A stretch of DNA of 64,000 bases from Chryseobacterium viscerum (GCF_002899945.2 NZ_PPEG02000005.1:310001-374000); one strand, 5' to 3'. Positions 8,553-17,561 are shown, counted from the stretch's first letter. Notes: a model not told the origin generated them from the sequence alone. Numbers and translations: made by a program.

Positions 8553-8763
8553 TTTAAAATAATAATTAATCTCTATAATCTTATACATCCTGTTTTATAT
8601 AGAATTCTTTTTATTTTATTTTCCGTTTTCAAACGACTACAAACGGATTTAAATAGTTTATAACCGACTGTGATTTGATAACGTCGCAATCTTTGCAACA
8701 GAGATTTGAGAAAAACAGTGAACGTCTCTTATCTGAATTACTAATATTTAAAATCTAAAAGTT

Positions 8764-9096
8764 ATGTCACTAAGAAACAAAGTAACATTAATTGGTTACA
8801 CAGGTAAAGAAGTTGAAATGGTAAACTTCGACAATGGAAATGTAAAAGCAAGTGTATCCTTAGCAACCAGTGATCACTACACGAATGCTAAAGGAGAAAA
8901 AGTAGAAGAAACACAATGGCACAATCTTATCGCATTCGGGAAAACAGCAGAAATTTTTGAAAAATATGTTTCCAAAGGAAAAGAAATTGCCATAGAAGGA
9001 AAGCTTACCTACAGATCATATGATGATAAAGATGGGGTGAAGCGGTATATCACAGAAATTCGTGTAGATGAGATCCTATTATTAGGAGGGAAATAA
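8764..9096 (+). CDS. ssb: Single-stranded DNA-binding protein (short form)
   Basis: 110 residues containing the SSB OB-fold: LRNKVTLIGYTGKEVE, ASVSLATSDHYTNAKGEKVEETQWHNLIAFGKTAEIFEKYVSKGKEIAIEGKL (given by position, residues 30-82) and YITEIRVDEILLL. It coats single-stranded DNA in replication and repair. The protein stops right after the OB fold (LLLGGK) and lacks the acidic DDIPF-type C-terminal tail used to recruit repair proteins, so it may be a secondary SSB. It is 14 bases upstream of the HRDC gene, same strand. Confidence 0.92.
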   Translation: MSLRNKVTLIGYTGKEVEMVNFDNGNVKASVSLATSDHYTNAKGEKVEETQWHNLIAFGKTAEIFEKYVSKGKEIAIEGKLTYRSYDDKDGVKRYITEIRVDEILLLGGK

Positions 9097-9110
9097 TTCT
9101 AAAAATACAA

Positions 9111-9566
9111 ATGATGAAAGTAAAAATTTTTAAAATCAGGCTTCCTGAAGAATTTCTCTACAAAGATCAGGGAATGCTGGATAGTTTTCTGGAAGCCCAT
9201 GAGATTATAAAAGTGGAAACAGCTTTTGTAAGCGAAGAACGGTATTGGTCGGTAATATTGTATTTTGAAGATGTAAAACTGATAAAAAATACGGTAAAAG
9301 AACCAAAACCAGTTAAATATTCTGCAGAAAACGACTTTTTGAATGCTGATGAAGAAAAAATCCTGGATGCCCTGAAGCTTTGGAGATCAGAAAAAGCCCG
9401 CGAACAGAATCTTCCGACTTATTTCATTGCGAGTAATAAAGAACTGGTGTCTGTAGCGAAGTACAAACCTGCTAAAAGAGAAGAATTGCTTGAGATTAAA
9501 GGATTCGGAAAACATAAGATTGAAAATTATGGTGAAGAAATTCTTGAGATTCTTGAAAGCATTTGA
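9111..9566 (+). CDS. HRDC domain protein
   Basis: 151 residues. The C-terminal half (about 80-150) is an HRDC domain: LDALKLWRSEKAREQNLPTYFIASNKEL, then KPAKREELLEIKGFGKHKIENYGEEILEIL. HRDC domains bind nucleic acid in RecQ helicases and RNase D. The N-terminal half is unrecognised and no helicase or nuclease domain is present. Tight spacing behind ssb suggests co-transcription and a DNA-related role. A second in-frame ATG follows at once (9114). Confidence 0.85.
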   Translation: MMKVKIFKIRLPEEFLYKDQGMLDSFLEAHEIIKVETAFVSEERYWSVILYFEDVKLIKNTVKEPKPVKYSAENDFLNADEEKILDALKLWRSEKAREQNLPTYFIASNKELVSVAKYKPAKREELLEIKGFGKHKIENYGEEILEILESI

Positions 9567-9590
9567 TTTTTCAGAATAAATAATCATCTT

Positions 9591-9635
9591 ACAACAAAAG
9601 CTGTAGCAAATAAATTCTGCAGCTTTTGCTGTTGT
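9591..9635 (+). terminator. Hairpin terminator after ssb-HRDC
   Basis: Imperfect stem: ACAAC pairs with GTTGT, and AAAAGCTGTAG pairs with CTGCAGCTTTT, around an AT-rich loop. T-rich sequence follows. It lies 25 bases after the HRDC stop. Confidence 0.6.
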
Positions 9636-9743
9636 GTAAATTTCATTTAGAATATTTTATAAATTCCTACTAAATATAATATATTGTAATAAATCCTATT
9701 ATCAAAAAATAACGTTATTTTTAGCTTCTAAACAAAAATAACC

Positions 9744-10103
9744 ATGAAAAAACTATTTTTTGCATTTTGCATACTTATTTTAAGTGGCGTCACTCAAGTA
9801 GCAATGGCCCAATCAAAAAACACAGAGACCAAAGCTTCTATGTTAAAGGGATTGCGCAGCAAAATTGCTAAAGGAATGATCGAAGACGGTACTTCTAAAG
9901 AAAAGTCTGAAAAATTCGCGGATTGTCTTACAAAAGAATTGGGTGAAAAGTTAACGTTGGAAGAGCTTAAAATATTCTATAAGCTTAATAACGTAAAATC
10001 TGGACAAGCACCTCCAAAAGAACTTGTGAAGCAGGCTGAAAAGATGGGAATAAATGAGAAAATGAAAACCCTTGGAAAAGATTGCGGATCTATCCTTCAA
10101 TAG
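9744..10103 (+). CDS. Small secreted protein, hypothetical
   Basis: 119 residues with a clear signal peptide (MKKLFFAFCILILSGVTQVAMAQ). The mature part of about 96 residues is helical and basic, with two Cys (ADCLTKE and GKDCGSI) that could pair in the periplasm. I do not recognise the family. It is a single plus-strand gene between the HRDC gene and hisS. Confidence 0.7.
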   Translation: MKKLFFAFCILILSGVTQVAMAQSKNTETKASMLKGLRSKIAKGMIEDGTSKEKSEKFADCLTKELGEKLTLEELKIFYKLNNVKSGQAPPKELVKQAEKMGINEKMKTLGKDCGSILQ

Positions 10104-10191
10104 TCATACAATCAAACAGCCTATATTATCAAAAGAAGTAAAGATTATTTCTTCAGCTTCATAATGCTGTGTGAAATTCCTTTCAATTCCT

Positions 10192-10199
10192 TACTTTTG
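10192..10199 (+). promoter_or_regulatory. Candidate -7 box (TACTTTTG) for hisS
   Basis: An exact TAnnTTTG match 25 bases before the ATG at 10225. It lies inside the longer open frame that begins at 10171, which supports the downstream start. No TTG is seen at the usual distance. Confidence 0.5.
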
Positions 10200-10224
10200 C
10201 ATCTATCAAAATGACATACAACAA

Positions 10225-11577
10225 ATGAAGCCAAGTTTAGCAAAAGGGACGAGAGATTTTACAGCACAGGAAGTTTCCAGAAGAAAATATATTATCAATA
10301 TTTTACAGAATAATTTTGAATTATTCGGATTTCAGCCATTGGAAACACCAAGCTTTGAAAATCTTTCTACATTGACGGGAAAATACGGAGAAGAAGGTGA
10401 CCGTTTGATCTTTAAGATTTTAAATTCGGGAGATTATACTTCTGAAGTCAATCAGGAAGACTGGGATAATAAAAACCATCAGAAGCTTACTTCTCAAATT
10501 TCAGAGAAAGCTCTTCGATATGATCTTACAGTACCCTTTGCAAGATTTGTGGCTATGAATCATGGAAAGTTGACATTTCCATTCAAACGTTCTCAGATTC
10601 AGCCTGTATGGAGAGCTGATAAACCGCAGAAGGGAAGATACAGAGAGTTTTATCAGTGTGATGCAGATGTTGTAGGAAGTGAGAGTTTATTGCAGGAAGT
10701 AGAGCTGGTTCAGTTGTATCTGAAATCTTTTGCAGATTTGAAAGTTCCGGTAACCATTCATATGAACAACAGAAAGATTCTTTCCGGATTGGCAGAATAT
10801 GCAGGAATCACAGATAAACTAATTAGCTTCACGGTAGCATTAGATAAACTGGATAAGATCGGAAAAGAAGGAGTTGTAAAAGAACTACTTGCAAGAGAAA
10901 TTGCTCAGGAATCTATTGATAAACTGGATTTCCTATTCAGTCAGTCTAACGATGCATTGGAAAACCTTCTTCAGCTGAAAGAAAAGTTTGCAGGAAATGA
11001 AATCGGTCTGAAAGGAGTAGAAGAACTTGAATATGTTCTTACACAGTCTCTGAACCTTGGTGTGGATATGCAAAACCTTGTATTCAATATTACCTTGGCA
11101 AGAGGACTGGATTATTATACAGGAGCTATCTTTGAAGTGAAGGCAGATGAAGTTGCTATGGGATCCATCGGTGGTGGAGGTAGATATGATAATCTTACAG
11201 AGGTTTTTGGAGTGAAAAACATTCCGGGAATAGGAATTTCATTCGGATTAGACAGAATTTATCTGGTCATGGAAGAATTGAATCTTTTCCCTGAAGAAGC
11301 ATCTTCTAAAATAGAATATCTGTTTGCTAATTCTGGAGGTGAGGAAACGACAGAAGCTTTGAAATTGATCATGCAGCTAAGAGCAAAAGGAATCTCAGCT
11401 GAATTATATCCTGAAAATGCCAAAATCAATAAGCAATTTACCTACGCAGAAAAGAAAGGAATAAAGAAAGTGGTTTTCCTGGGTGAAGAAGAACTTAAAA
11501 ATAACACCGTTACTTTTAAAGATCTTGAAGCTGGAGAAAAGAAAACGGTTTCTTTAGAAGAATTCTTAGGGCAATAA
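10225..11577 (+). CDS. hisS: Histidyl-tRNA synthetase
   Basis: 450 residues. The start [13 protein letters not shown] matches the usual HisRS N-terminus. The frame is open further upstream to 10171, but a promoter box sits there. Class II motifs are visible: motif 1 region ([27 protein letters not shown]), motif 2 ([34 protein letters not shown]), histidine-A signature [15 protein letters not shown], and motif 3 ([11 protein letters not shown]). It charges tRNA-His with histidine in the cytoplasm. A strong terminator follows, so it is monocistronic. Confidence 0.97.
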   Translation: MKPSLAKGTRDFTAQEVSRRKYIINILQNNFELFGFQPLETPSFENLSTLTGKYGEEGDRLIFKILNSGDYTSEVNQEDWDNKNHQKLTSQISEKALRYDLTVPFARFVAMNHGKLTFPFKRSQIQPVWRADKPQKGRYREFYQCDADVVGSESLLQEVELVQLYLKSFADLKVPVTIHMNNRKILSGLAEYAGITDKLISFTVALDKLDKIGKEGVVKELLAREIAQESIDKLDFLFSQSNDALENLLQLKEKFAGNEIGLKGVEELEYVLTQSLNLGVDMQNLVFNITLARGLDYYTGAIFEVKADEVAMGSIGGGGRYDNLTEVFGVKNIPGIGISFGLDRIYLVMEELNLFPEEASSKIEYLFANSGGEETTEALKLIMQLRAKGISAELYPENAKINKQFTYAEKKGIKKVVFLGEEELKNNTVTFKDLEAGEKKTVSLEEFLGQ

Positions 11578-11599
11578 TACGTTACACATATTAAAAAAT

Positions 11600-11633
11600 A
11601 AATCAACCACAGAAGTAATTTTGTGGTTGATTT
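11600..11633 (+). terminator. Terminator after hisS
   Basis: A 12-bp perfect stem (AAATCAACCACA / TGTGGTTGATTT) with a 10-nt loop, then a T-rich run, 22 bases after the hisS stop. Confidence 0.8.
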
Positions 11634-11770
11634 ATTTGATGGATGCTAAGATTTAAATATTTTTGATCTTTAAAATCGGTTTAGAATTTGTAATTTGGAT
11701 CGATATTATTAAAACAGAGTTAAAAATAAGCTCTGTATTCACTAAAAAAACTTTTAAACATAAAAACCAA

Positions 11771-12634
11771 ATGAACACTATTTGCGCATTGTGTGGAACA
11801 CCACTTACAGCAACAGATATGCTCGTAGGGAAAAATAAACTTGCAGACGGCGGTTATCTATGTGCCGGATGCTTTACGAAAGCAGTTAATATCAACAGAG
11901 ACCTCATCAATAATCTGGATCAGTTTTATTTTGCAGAAATTACAGGAATGATTTTGAAAAGCAAAATTGATTCAGGGCAGAGCCAGGGAACATCTCAATA
12001 TACGGCTGGCAGTCATTATGAATATGATGCCCCTACCAGACTGGATGAAATCAAAGATCAGATTGTAGCTCTTAACGCAAGACTAAGCGTTCTGGCGAAT
12101 GAAGAGGTTAAAGAATTGCCTACTGTTTTGGACAGAGATGAAAGACTGTTGGCCATTGCGGAAGGCATAGACCTTCAAAGCAATAGAGAAGGAATTATAT
12201 TTTCAACCCAGAAAAGAGTTGCCTTTATTGATAAAAAATTTCTGGGAGGAGTTGTTAAGAATGAATTTCAAATTCAGGATATTTCTTCTATTGATCATAT
12301 TGAGAACCTTTTGTATTCAATACTGAAAATCAATACCTATGGAGGTTCTACACAGTTTAAACTGCATAATAAAAATGACGGAAGAGCATTTTCAAATGTC
12401 AAAAGTAAAAGCATGAACTATTCCGAAAACGAGTTCAGACCGGATCCAAGCCCATTACATGCATTTTCTCAAACAATTCCGGATTTGGTGCAGGAAAACG
12501 TATATAGTACGAATAAGGAAGATTCGGGAACTATCCTTGAACAACTGGAAAAATTAGGTAAGCTCAGAGAAAGTGGAATCTTGACAGATTCAGAGTTCGC
12601 AGAACAAAAGAAAAAACTTTTGGATAAATTATAA
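11771..12634 (+). CDS. Zinc-knuckle / PH-like / SHOCT protein (paralogue 1)
   Basis: 287 residues from the ATG at 11771. The frame is open upstream to 11663, but that extension is AT-rich and unlike the paralogue, whose start aligns here. The N-terminus has two CxxC pairs (ICALCGTPL and LCAGCFTKA), a DUF4428-like zinc-binding unit. The middle, from LDEIKDQIVALNARL, is a bacterial PH/YokE-like domain with KELPTVLDRDERLLAIAEG and FSTQKRVAFIDKKFLGG. The C-terminus ILEQLEKLGKLRESGILTDSEF is a SHOCT module. It is probably a cytoplasmic adaptor; the function is unknown. It is the first of three related genes here. Confidence 0.8.
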   Translation: MNTICALCGTPLTATDMLVGKNKLADGGYLCAGCFTKAVNINRDLINNLDQFYFAEITGMILKSKIDSGQSQGTSQYTAGSHYEYDAPTRLDEIKDQIVALNARLSVLANEEVKELPTVLDRDERLLAIAEGIDLQSNREGIIFSTQKRVAFIDKKFLGGVVKNEFQIQDISSIDHIENLLYSILKINTYGGSTQFKLHNKNDGRAFSNVKSKSMNYSENEFRPDPSPLHAFSQTIPDLVQENVYSTNKEDSGTILEQLEKLGKLRESGILTDSEFAEQKKKLLDKL

Positions 12635-12645
12635 AAGAAGAAGAA

Positions 12646-13491
12646 ATGAGTAATAATTGTGCATTGTGTAAAGCAGAATTAACATCTATGGATACGCTCT
12701 TGGGAGCTAATAAGCTTTCAGACGGCAATGTTTTATGCAATAAGTGTTTGAACAAAACAAGCAATATCAATGAAGAATTGCTGTACAATCTTAATAAATT
12801 CAGCATTGATGATATTCATAAAATGCTAAATGCTGAAATAGCAGAGCCCGTTCAGACATTGGCAACTCCAGAACAAAATCTGCCTGCAGCTATAGATTCA
12901 GGATCTCGTCAAATTTCAAAAGAGATTTACAAAAGGAGACAGCAGAAAATAAAATATGAACTTGAAAAGCTGAATGCCAACCTTTCTATATTTACCAAAG
13001 GAGAAATCAAAGAACTTCCCTTTCTGATTTCAGAAGATGAACAAATAACAGCAATTACAGATGCCCAGTTTGTCAATACACTGGCTGCAGGAATACTGGT
13101 GGCGACTTCCAAAAGAATGATCTCTGTTTCAAAAGCAATGTTTGGAGCAGCAACGATCAATGATTATTCTAATGAAGCCATCAAAAGTGTAAGTTTTGTA
13201 ACGGATCCGAGATCTCCCATCATTAAATTACATCTTGATGAAAGAATCGTAGAGTTTGAATGTTTTATGGATAAAGATGATGCAGAAAACTTCTACGATA
13301 AGATAAAATCAATTTATAATGCTCCTCAGGAATCATCTTCAAAACAAATTAATAATACTGTAAATAAAGGCGCTTCATCAGAAGAGATTTTCAACCAGCT
13401 TGAAAAATTAGGAAAACTGAGAGAAAACGGAATCTTAACGGATGCCGAATTTGCTGAACAGAAAAAGAAATTATTGGAGCAATTAAAATAA
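12646..13491 (+). CDS. Zinc-knuckle / PH-like / SHOCT protein (paralogue 2)
   Basis: 281 residues with the same three-part plan as its upstream neighbour: CALCKAEL and LCNKCLNK at the N-terminus, a PH/YokE-like domain (ELEKLNANLSIFTKGEIKELPFLISEDEQITAITDAQ), and a SHOCT tail (QLEKLGKLRENGILTDAEFAEQKKKLLEQL) nearly identical to that of paralogue 1. The 11-base gap and shared architecture indicate a tandem duplication within one transcript. The zinc unit, membrane- or protein-binding PH fold and short oligomerisation tail suggest a scaffold; no reaction is implied. Confidence 0.8.
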   Translation: MSNNCALCKAELTSMDTLLGANKLSDGNVLCNKCLNKTSNINEELLYNLNKFSIDDIHKMLNAEIAEPVQTLATPEQNLPAAIDSGSRQISKEIYKRRQQKIKYELEKLNANLSIFTKGEIKELPFLISEDEQITAITDAQFVNTLAAGILVATSKRMISVSKAMFGAATINDYSNEAIKSVSFVTDPRSPIIKLHLDERIVEFECFMDKDDAENFYDKIKSIYNAPQESSSKQINNTVNKGASSEEIFNQLEKLGKLRENGILTDAEFAEQKKKLLEQLK

Positions 13492-13508
13492 ATTTCTAAT
13501 ATCAAATC

Positions 13509-14159
13509 ATGAAGGATAAAGTATCGGCAGAAATAGTAGAAAGTTGGCTTAAGGGATGGTGCTTATCAAGAGAAGTATCTTTTCCTGTTCAATATAAATC
13601 CGGATTCAAAGTGATTGTAGGAGATGAAAAACAAAAAGAACGTTTTGTTTTTCCTGAACTTAATGACGATTTTTTCCAACTTGCCCATTCAATTGATACG
13701 CCTTGGGTTTATCTGAAAGTATCTACTTCCCCTGATGAATTGATGGGAAAAATTCCTGAAAGATGGCAATTACAGCCCCAGGGATATATGATGACTTGCT
13801 TTCAGCCGATGACATTCCCCGAAATCAGTCTTGCAGAAGGATATCACTTAGAATTTTCTGAGTACAATACCACTTTTGTGGTCAGAATTGTAGCTGAGAA
13901 TGATGAGCAGGCTTCTATAGGCCGTGTTTCTTTGATAGATGATGTTGCTGTTTATGATAGGATTGTTACCGAAATAAATCATCAAAGGAAAGGACTGGCA
14001 TCTTTTTTATTGAAAGAACTGGAGAAAATAGCTTTATCAAAAGGGTTTTCTAATAATCTTTTGGTCGCTACAGAAGAAGGAAAGCTATTATATGAAAATT
14101 TAGGCTGGGAAATATACGCTTTGCATTCCTCAATTGTAATTCCTTGGGAAGAAAAATAA
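13509..14159 (+). CDS. GNAT family N-acetyltransferase
   Basis: 216 residues. The C-terminal half holds the acetyl-CoA-binding region, with INHQRKGLASFLLKELEKIALSKG in the position of the R/QxxGxG/A loop and LLYENLGWEIY as the last beta strands. The N-terminal 100 residues are a distinct segment (SWLKGWCLSREVSFPVQYKSG) seen in GNAT proteins of Bacteroidota. The substrate is unknown. It lies 17 bases after paralogue 2 and 20 before the LRR gene, in a run of same-strand genes. Confidence 0.8.
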   Translation: MKDKVSAEIVESWLKGWCLSREVSFPVQYKSGFKVIVGDEKQKERFVFPELNDDFFQLAHSIDTPWVYLKVSTSPDELMGKIPERWQLQPQGYMMTCFQPMTFPEISLAEGYHLEFSEYNTTFVVRIVAENDEQASIGRVSLIDDVAVYDRIVTEINHQRKGLASFLLKELEKIALSKGFSNNLLVATEEGKLLYENLGWEIYALHSSIVIPWEEK

Positions 14160-14179
14160 AATATTTAAAAATTTGATTT

Positions 14180-15262
14180 ATGAAAAAAAAATATATACTT
14201 CTTTTTACCATAGCATTTCTCAATAGCAATGCTCAGATGATACCACCACCCGCGCCACCCGCTCAACAGGTAGAAGAGTTGAAACCTTCAGATAATATAA
14301 AGCTATATGATATCAATGAAATTCCGGATAAAATTTTTGCATGGAATGTTAAAGGACTTGATATAAATTGTGGGCCTAATTTTACAATAATCCCTGGGAA
14401 AATAGGAAACCTGAAAGCATTAGAGGGATTTTCATTAAAAGGAGGAGATGTAGCCAAATTACCTAAAGAATTTGGAAACCTTAGAAACTTAAAGTATCTA
14501 TCTATTAATTCTAATAAGTTTACAGAGATTCAACCCGAAATTCTAAAAATAATAAATTTAGAATTTTTAGATTTTCAAAGCTATAAATTGGACAGTTTTC
14601 CTAGTGACCTTGGAAATTTGATTAACTTAAAGCATTTAACAATATCTAAAAGACTTTTTTTTGGAGGGGCAATTACTAATGATAACCAAGTGTTTAAAGA
14701 ATTGGTTTTACCAGCTTCAATAGGTAAACTCAATAAACTTGAGAAGTTAAATCTTCCATCCAATAGGTTAAAAAAATTACCTGTTGAAATAGGTAATCTT
14801 GAAAATTTAAAGGAGCTTGATGTATCAAATAATTTATTGGAAAATCTTCCTTCTTCTGTCTCAAAGCTTAAAAACTTGGAATCTATTTTATTAACAACTA
14901 ACAGTTTTAAAATTTTTCCTAAAGAATTATATGAAATACCTAATTTGGAAAATATAGACTTGAGTAGGAATAATATTACCTTAATTTCTCCAGGAATACA
15001 GAAATTAAAAAAAATAAGGTATTTAAATCTGGCCAATTGTAAACTTTCACAGCAATCATTGTCGGAGATTTATAAATTAGAGAGCTTGGTGACTTTACAA
15101 CTTGAAGATAATCAGTTAGAGGACATTCCACCAGGAATAGATAAACTGAAAAACTTGGAAGTCCTAACGATCTGGGGAAATAATATCTCTCCGGAAAATA
15201 TTATAAAAATAAAGAAGATACTGCCTCGTACTTCAGTTGTGGAGAAAAAGCCTTATCAGTAA
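14180..15262 (+). CDS. Secreted leucine-rich-repeat protein
   Basis: 360 residues. A signal peptide (KKKYILLFTIAFLNSNAQ) is followed by a Pro-rich patch (IPPPAPPAQQ) and then about ten leucine-rich repeats of roughly 23 residues. The repeats have the bacterial consensus LPxEIGNLxNLKxLDVSNNxL, for example LPVEIGNLENLKELDVSNNLL and LPSSVSKLKNLESILL. LRR solenoids bind proteins; the target is unknown. The protein is likely periplasmic or surface-exposed. It lacks the C-terminal sorting domain of type IX secretion cargo as far as I can see. Confidence 0.88.
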   Translation: MKKKYILLFTIAFLNSNAQMIPPPAPPAQQVEELKPSDNIKLYDINEIPDKIFAWNVKGLDINCGPNFTIIPGKIGNLKALEGFSLKGGDVAKLPKEFGNLRNLKYLSINSNKFTEIQPEILKIINLEFLDFQSYKLDSFPSDLGNLINLKHLTISKRLFFGGAITNDNQVFKELVLPASIGKLNKLEKLNLPSNRLKKLPVEIGNLENLKELDVSNNLLENLPSSVSKLKNLESILLTTNSFKIFPKELYEIPNLENIDLSRNNITLISPGIQKLKKIRYLNLANCKLSQQSLSEIYKLESLVTLQLEDNQLEDIPPGIDKLKNLEVLTIWGNNISPENIIKIKKILPRTSVVEKKPYQ

Positions 15263-15272
15263 ATATTTTTCA

Positions 15273-15350
15273 AGAATAAATAAAAAATCCTGGAATCCAA
15301 AAATATCACCACATTTGAGGTCAGATTTCTACTTTGTAGATGGATTTTAA
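15273..15350 (+). pseudogene. Relic of a methyltransferase gene 5' end
   Basis: The frame reads NKKSWNPKISPHLRSDFYF then VDGF and a TAA stop at 15348-15350. The intact methyltransferase at 16677 reads NKKSWNAKVEPHLKSDFYF then VDEFLK. About 19 of 23 residues and most bases agree. The frame ends where one T is missing from the run after GAT, and homology then fades. There is no start codon and no remainder of the gene. This is a truncated, decayed second copy left in the spacer before the third PH/SHOCT gene. Confidence 0.75.
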
Positions 15351-15385
15351 AAAGAAATAGTAATTTAGACCCATAAACTAAAACT

Positions 15386-15922
15386 ATGAGTGAAAAATCA
15401 AGACTTGACGAAATAAGAGAAGAACTTGAAAAGCTGGATATCAGTCCTACCATATTTGCCAGAAAAGAGATCCGTGAATTGCCTGATATCATCTCAAAAG
15501 AGGAAAAAATTGTCTATCTCGTTGAGGGCAGAAATAAAATAAACAATCATCATATCATTTTAGTAGCCACAGACAGAAGAGTGATCTTTGTGGATAAAGA
15601 ATTCATGTATGGATTGAAGGTAGAAGACTTTTCTTACAGTAAAATCAGTTCAATACAGTATGAAACTTCATTATTGCTGGCTTCTATAGATATTCAGGTT
15701 ACAGATGACATCGTGGAAATTGATGGAGTAGGAAAGTATCATGCAGAACTTTTTTGTGAAAAGGTAAGACATTTCATGTCCCGTCCTGAAGAATACACTC
15801 AGCAAAAATCTGAACCCAGTGTTTTGGACCAGCTGGAACAATTGGGAAGATTAAAAGAAAGCGGAGTTTTGAGTGAAGAAGAATTCAATGATCAGAAGAA
15901 AAAATTAATGGAGAAGTTATGA
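15386..15922 (+). CDS. PH-like / SHOCT protein (paralogue 3, no zinc knuckle)
   Basis: 178 residues. It has the PH/YokE-like domain of paralogues 1 and 2 (LDEIREELEKLDISPTIFARKEIRELPDIISKEEKIVYLVEG, then LVATDRRVIFVDKEFMYG) and the SHOCT tail (LDQLEQLGRLKESGVLSEEEFNDQKKKLMEKL), but it lacks the N-terminal Cys pairs. It may therefore represent the core unit of the family. Its stop overlaps the start of the next gene by 4 bases (ATGA), indicating translational coupling to the membrane protein. Confidence 0.82.
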   Translation: MSEKSRLDEIREELEKLDISPTIFARKEIRELPDIISKEEKIVYLVEGRNKINNHHIILVATDRRVIFVDKEFMYGLKVEDFSYSKISSIQYETSLLLASIDIQVTDDIVEIDGVGKYHAELFCEKVRHFMSRPEEYTQQKSEPSVLDQLEQLGRLKESGVLSEEEFNDQKKKLMEKL

Positions 15923-16656
15923 TAAAAGAAGTAGTTTTTAGAGCATTAAACTGGAGATGGTATTTTACCTCTTTCATCGCCTTGTTTGTTGGAATTATCT
16001 GTTGGCTGCTTATTCTCATTTTGCCAATCAGTAGTTTTACATGGAATTTTTTCTCTGCTGTACCATTTTTAATCGCTTTTATAAGCTTTGTCTTGGGGAT
16101 TTCGAGAATGTTCAAAAAAGATGAATTTAAAAATGGTCTCTGGCAATGTCTTCTTAGCTTTATGATGTTCTTTGTCATTGGTGGCCTATTTGCTTTTTGT
16201 CCGCCCAAAAGCCCTTATAAAGCTTACAACAATGATATCAAGAATCCAAAGAATGCAAAGTTTTCAATGCCTTTAAAACTGTTTTCAGACGAGAAAGAAC
16301 TTGTTGAGGTTACGCAGCCCGATGTACTTATTTATGATTACTTACAGCCGGGATCTTATAAATACGATGTTTTCCTGAATAAAATAGAAAAAGGGAAGGT
16401 GTATTTAAAAGTGTATGATTTCAATACGAACAGGATTCTTTCTGAAAAAGAAATAAAAAAACAATCCATGAGAAATGTCTTTAATCCCAATGATGAGCTG
16501 AAAGAGTTTTCGAGTGATGAGAAGGATTTTACAGTGAAAGAAGGAGATTGGGGCGATTATTATGGAAGCAGGGTTGAAGTATGGTTTCAGCCGGAGGATT
16601 CTAATCAGCCTGAAAGAAAATTAATAGAAAAAAATTATATTATTCAGGGAAACTAA
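15919..16656 (+). CDS. Membrane protein with three N-terminal TM segments
   Basis: 245 residues. Three hydrophobic spans fall at about residues 15-37, 42-64 and 74-96. They are followed by a soluble domain of about 145 residues that is rich in Lys/Asp and ends QPERKLIEKNYIIQGN. No family is recognised. The 4-base overlap with the PH/SHOCT gene suggests the two products act together, the SHOCT protein perhaps docking on this membrane partner (inference). Confidence 0.7.
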   Translation: MIKEVVFRALNWRWYFTSFIALFVGIICWLLILILPISSFTWNFFSAVPFLIAFISFVLGISRMFKKDEFKNGLWQCLLSFMMFFVIGGLFAFCPPKSPYKAYNNDIKNPKNAKFSMPLKLFSDEKELVEVTQPDVLIYDYLQPGSYKYDVFLNKIEKGKVYLKVYDFNTNRILSEKEIKKQSMRNVFNPNDELKEFSSDEKDFTVKEGDWGDYYGSRVEVWFQPEDSNQPERKLIEKNYIIQGN

Positions 16657-16676
16657 AACTATTTTAAACTTAAACC

Positions 16677-17468
16677 ATGGAAAATTACTTAGAAATAAAC
16701 AAAAAATCGTGGAATGCTAAAGTAGAACCGCATTTGAAGTCGGATTTCTACTTTGTAGATGAATTTTTAAAGGGAAGAACCTCACTGAATTCAATAGAAC
16801 TGGAACTTCTGGGAGATGTAAAAGGAAAGACTATTCTGCATTTGCAGTGCCATTTCGGGCAGGATTCTATTTCACTGTCAAGAATGGGTGCAAAAGTTAC
16901 CGGGATTGATCTTTCTGACAAAGCGGTTGATACAGCCAGAGACCTTGCACAAAAGTGTGGAACTGATACAGAATTTATCTGTTCGGATGTATATGAACTG
17001 CCGAATGTTCTGGATCAGAAATTTGATATCGTGTATACAAGCTATGGTACAATAGGCTGGCTTCCAGATCTTGAAAAATGGGCAGGCGTTATCAATCACT
17101 TCCTAAAACCCGGAGGACAGTTTATCATGGCAGAATTTCATCCTGTCGTTTGGATGTTTGATGATGACTTTACAAAAGTTACCTACAACTATTTTAATGA
17201 AAAACCGATTGTAGAAACTTATGAAGGAACTTACGCAGATCAGTCTGCAGCTATTGTACAGGAATATGTAATGTGGAATCACTCTTTATCAGAAGTTCTT
17301 GACAACCTGATTAAAAAAGATTTGCAACTGAATGCTGTCCAGGAGTTCGACTGGTCGCCCTATCCATGTTTCAGACATGTAGAGGAAGTTGAAAAGGGAA
17401 AATGGAGAATTCCACAGTTCGGAAATAAAATACCTCTTGTGTATGCATTAGTAGCACAGAAAAAATAA
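16677..17468 (+). CDS. SAM-dependent class I methyltransferase
   Basis: 263 residues. The SAM-binding motif I is LHLQCHFGQDSISLSRMGA followed by VTGIDLSDKAVDTARDLA, and FDIVYTSYGTIGWLPDLEKW gives motif II and the following helix. HFGQD replaces the common GxGxG, as in other members of this subgroup. The substrate is unknown. A relic of a second copy of its 5' end lies 1.4 kb upstream. A bidirectional terminator follows the gene. Confidence 0.88.
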   Translation: MENYLEINKKSWNAKVEPHLKSDFYFVDEFLKGRTSLNSIELELLGDVKGKTILHLQCHFGQDSISLSRMGAKVTGIDLSDKAVDTARDLAQKCGTDTEFICSDVYELPNVLDQKFDIVYTSYGTIGWLPDLEKWAGVINHFLKPGGQFIMAEFHPVVWMFDDDFTKVTYNYFNEKPIVETYEGTYADQSAAIVQEYVMWNHSLSEVLDNLIKKDLQLNAVQEFDWSPYPCFRHVEEVEKGKWRIPQFGNKIPLVYALVAQKK

Positions 17469-17561
17469 AAATTTAAAATAAGGTGTTTTTTAACCATTAA
17501 GTTTTGATAAGTCTTTAAGAAAATTAAGATGGGTTCCTAACTGTAGTGGTTTAATTAAACT

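Larger units (their letters stand above)
8252..8763. other. 512-bp divergent intergenic region
   Basis: AT-rich spacer between the PL7 gene and ssb. It contains a terminator-like hairpin at 8370-8401 and, on the minus strand, a 32-codon ORF ending just before that hairpin. The ssb promoter should lie in 8670-8720, but no clean TTG/TAnnTTTG pair is visible. No other coding sequence was found. Confidence 0.6.

Noticed and set aside
10171..10224. Longer N-terminus of hisS
   Set aside because: A promoter -7 box lies in this stretch, and the family N-terminus aligns to the ATG at 10225.
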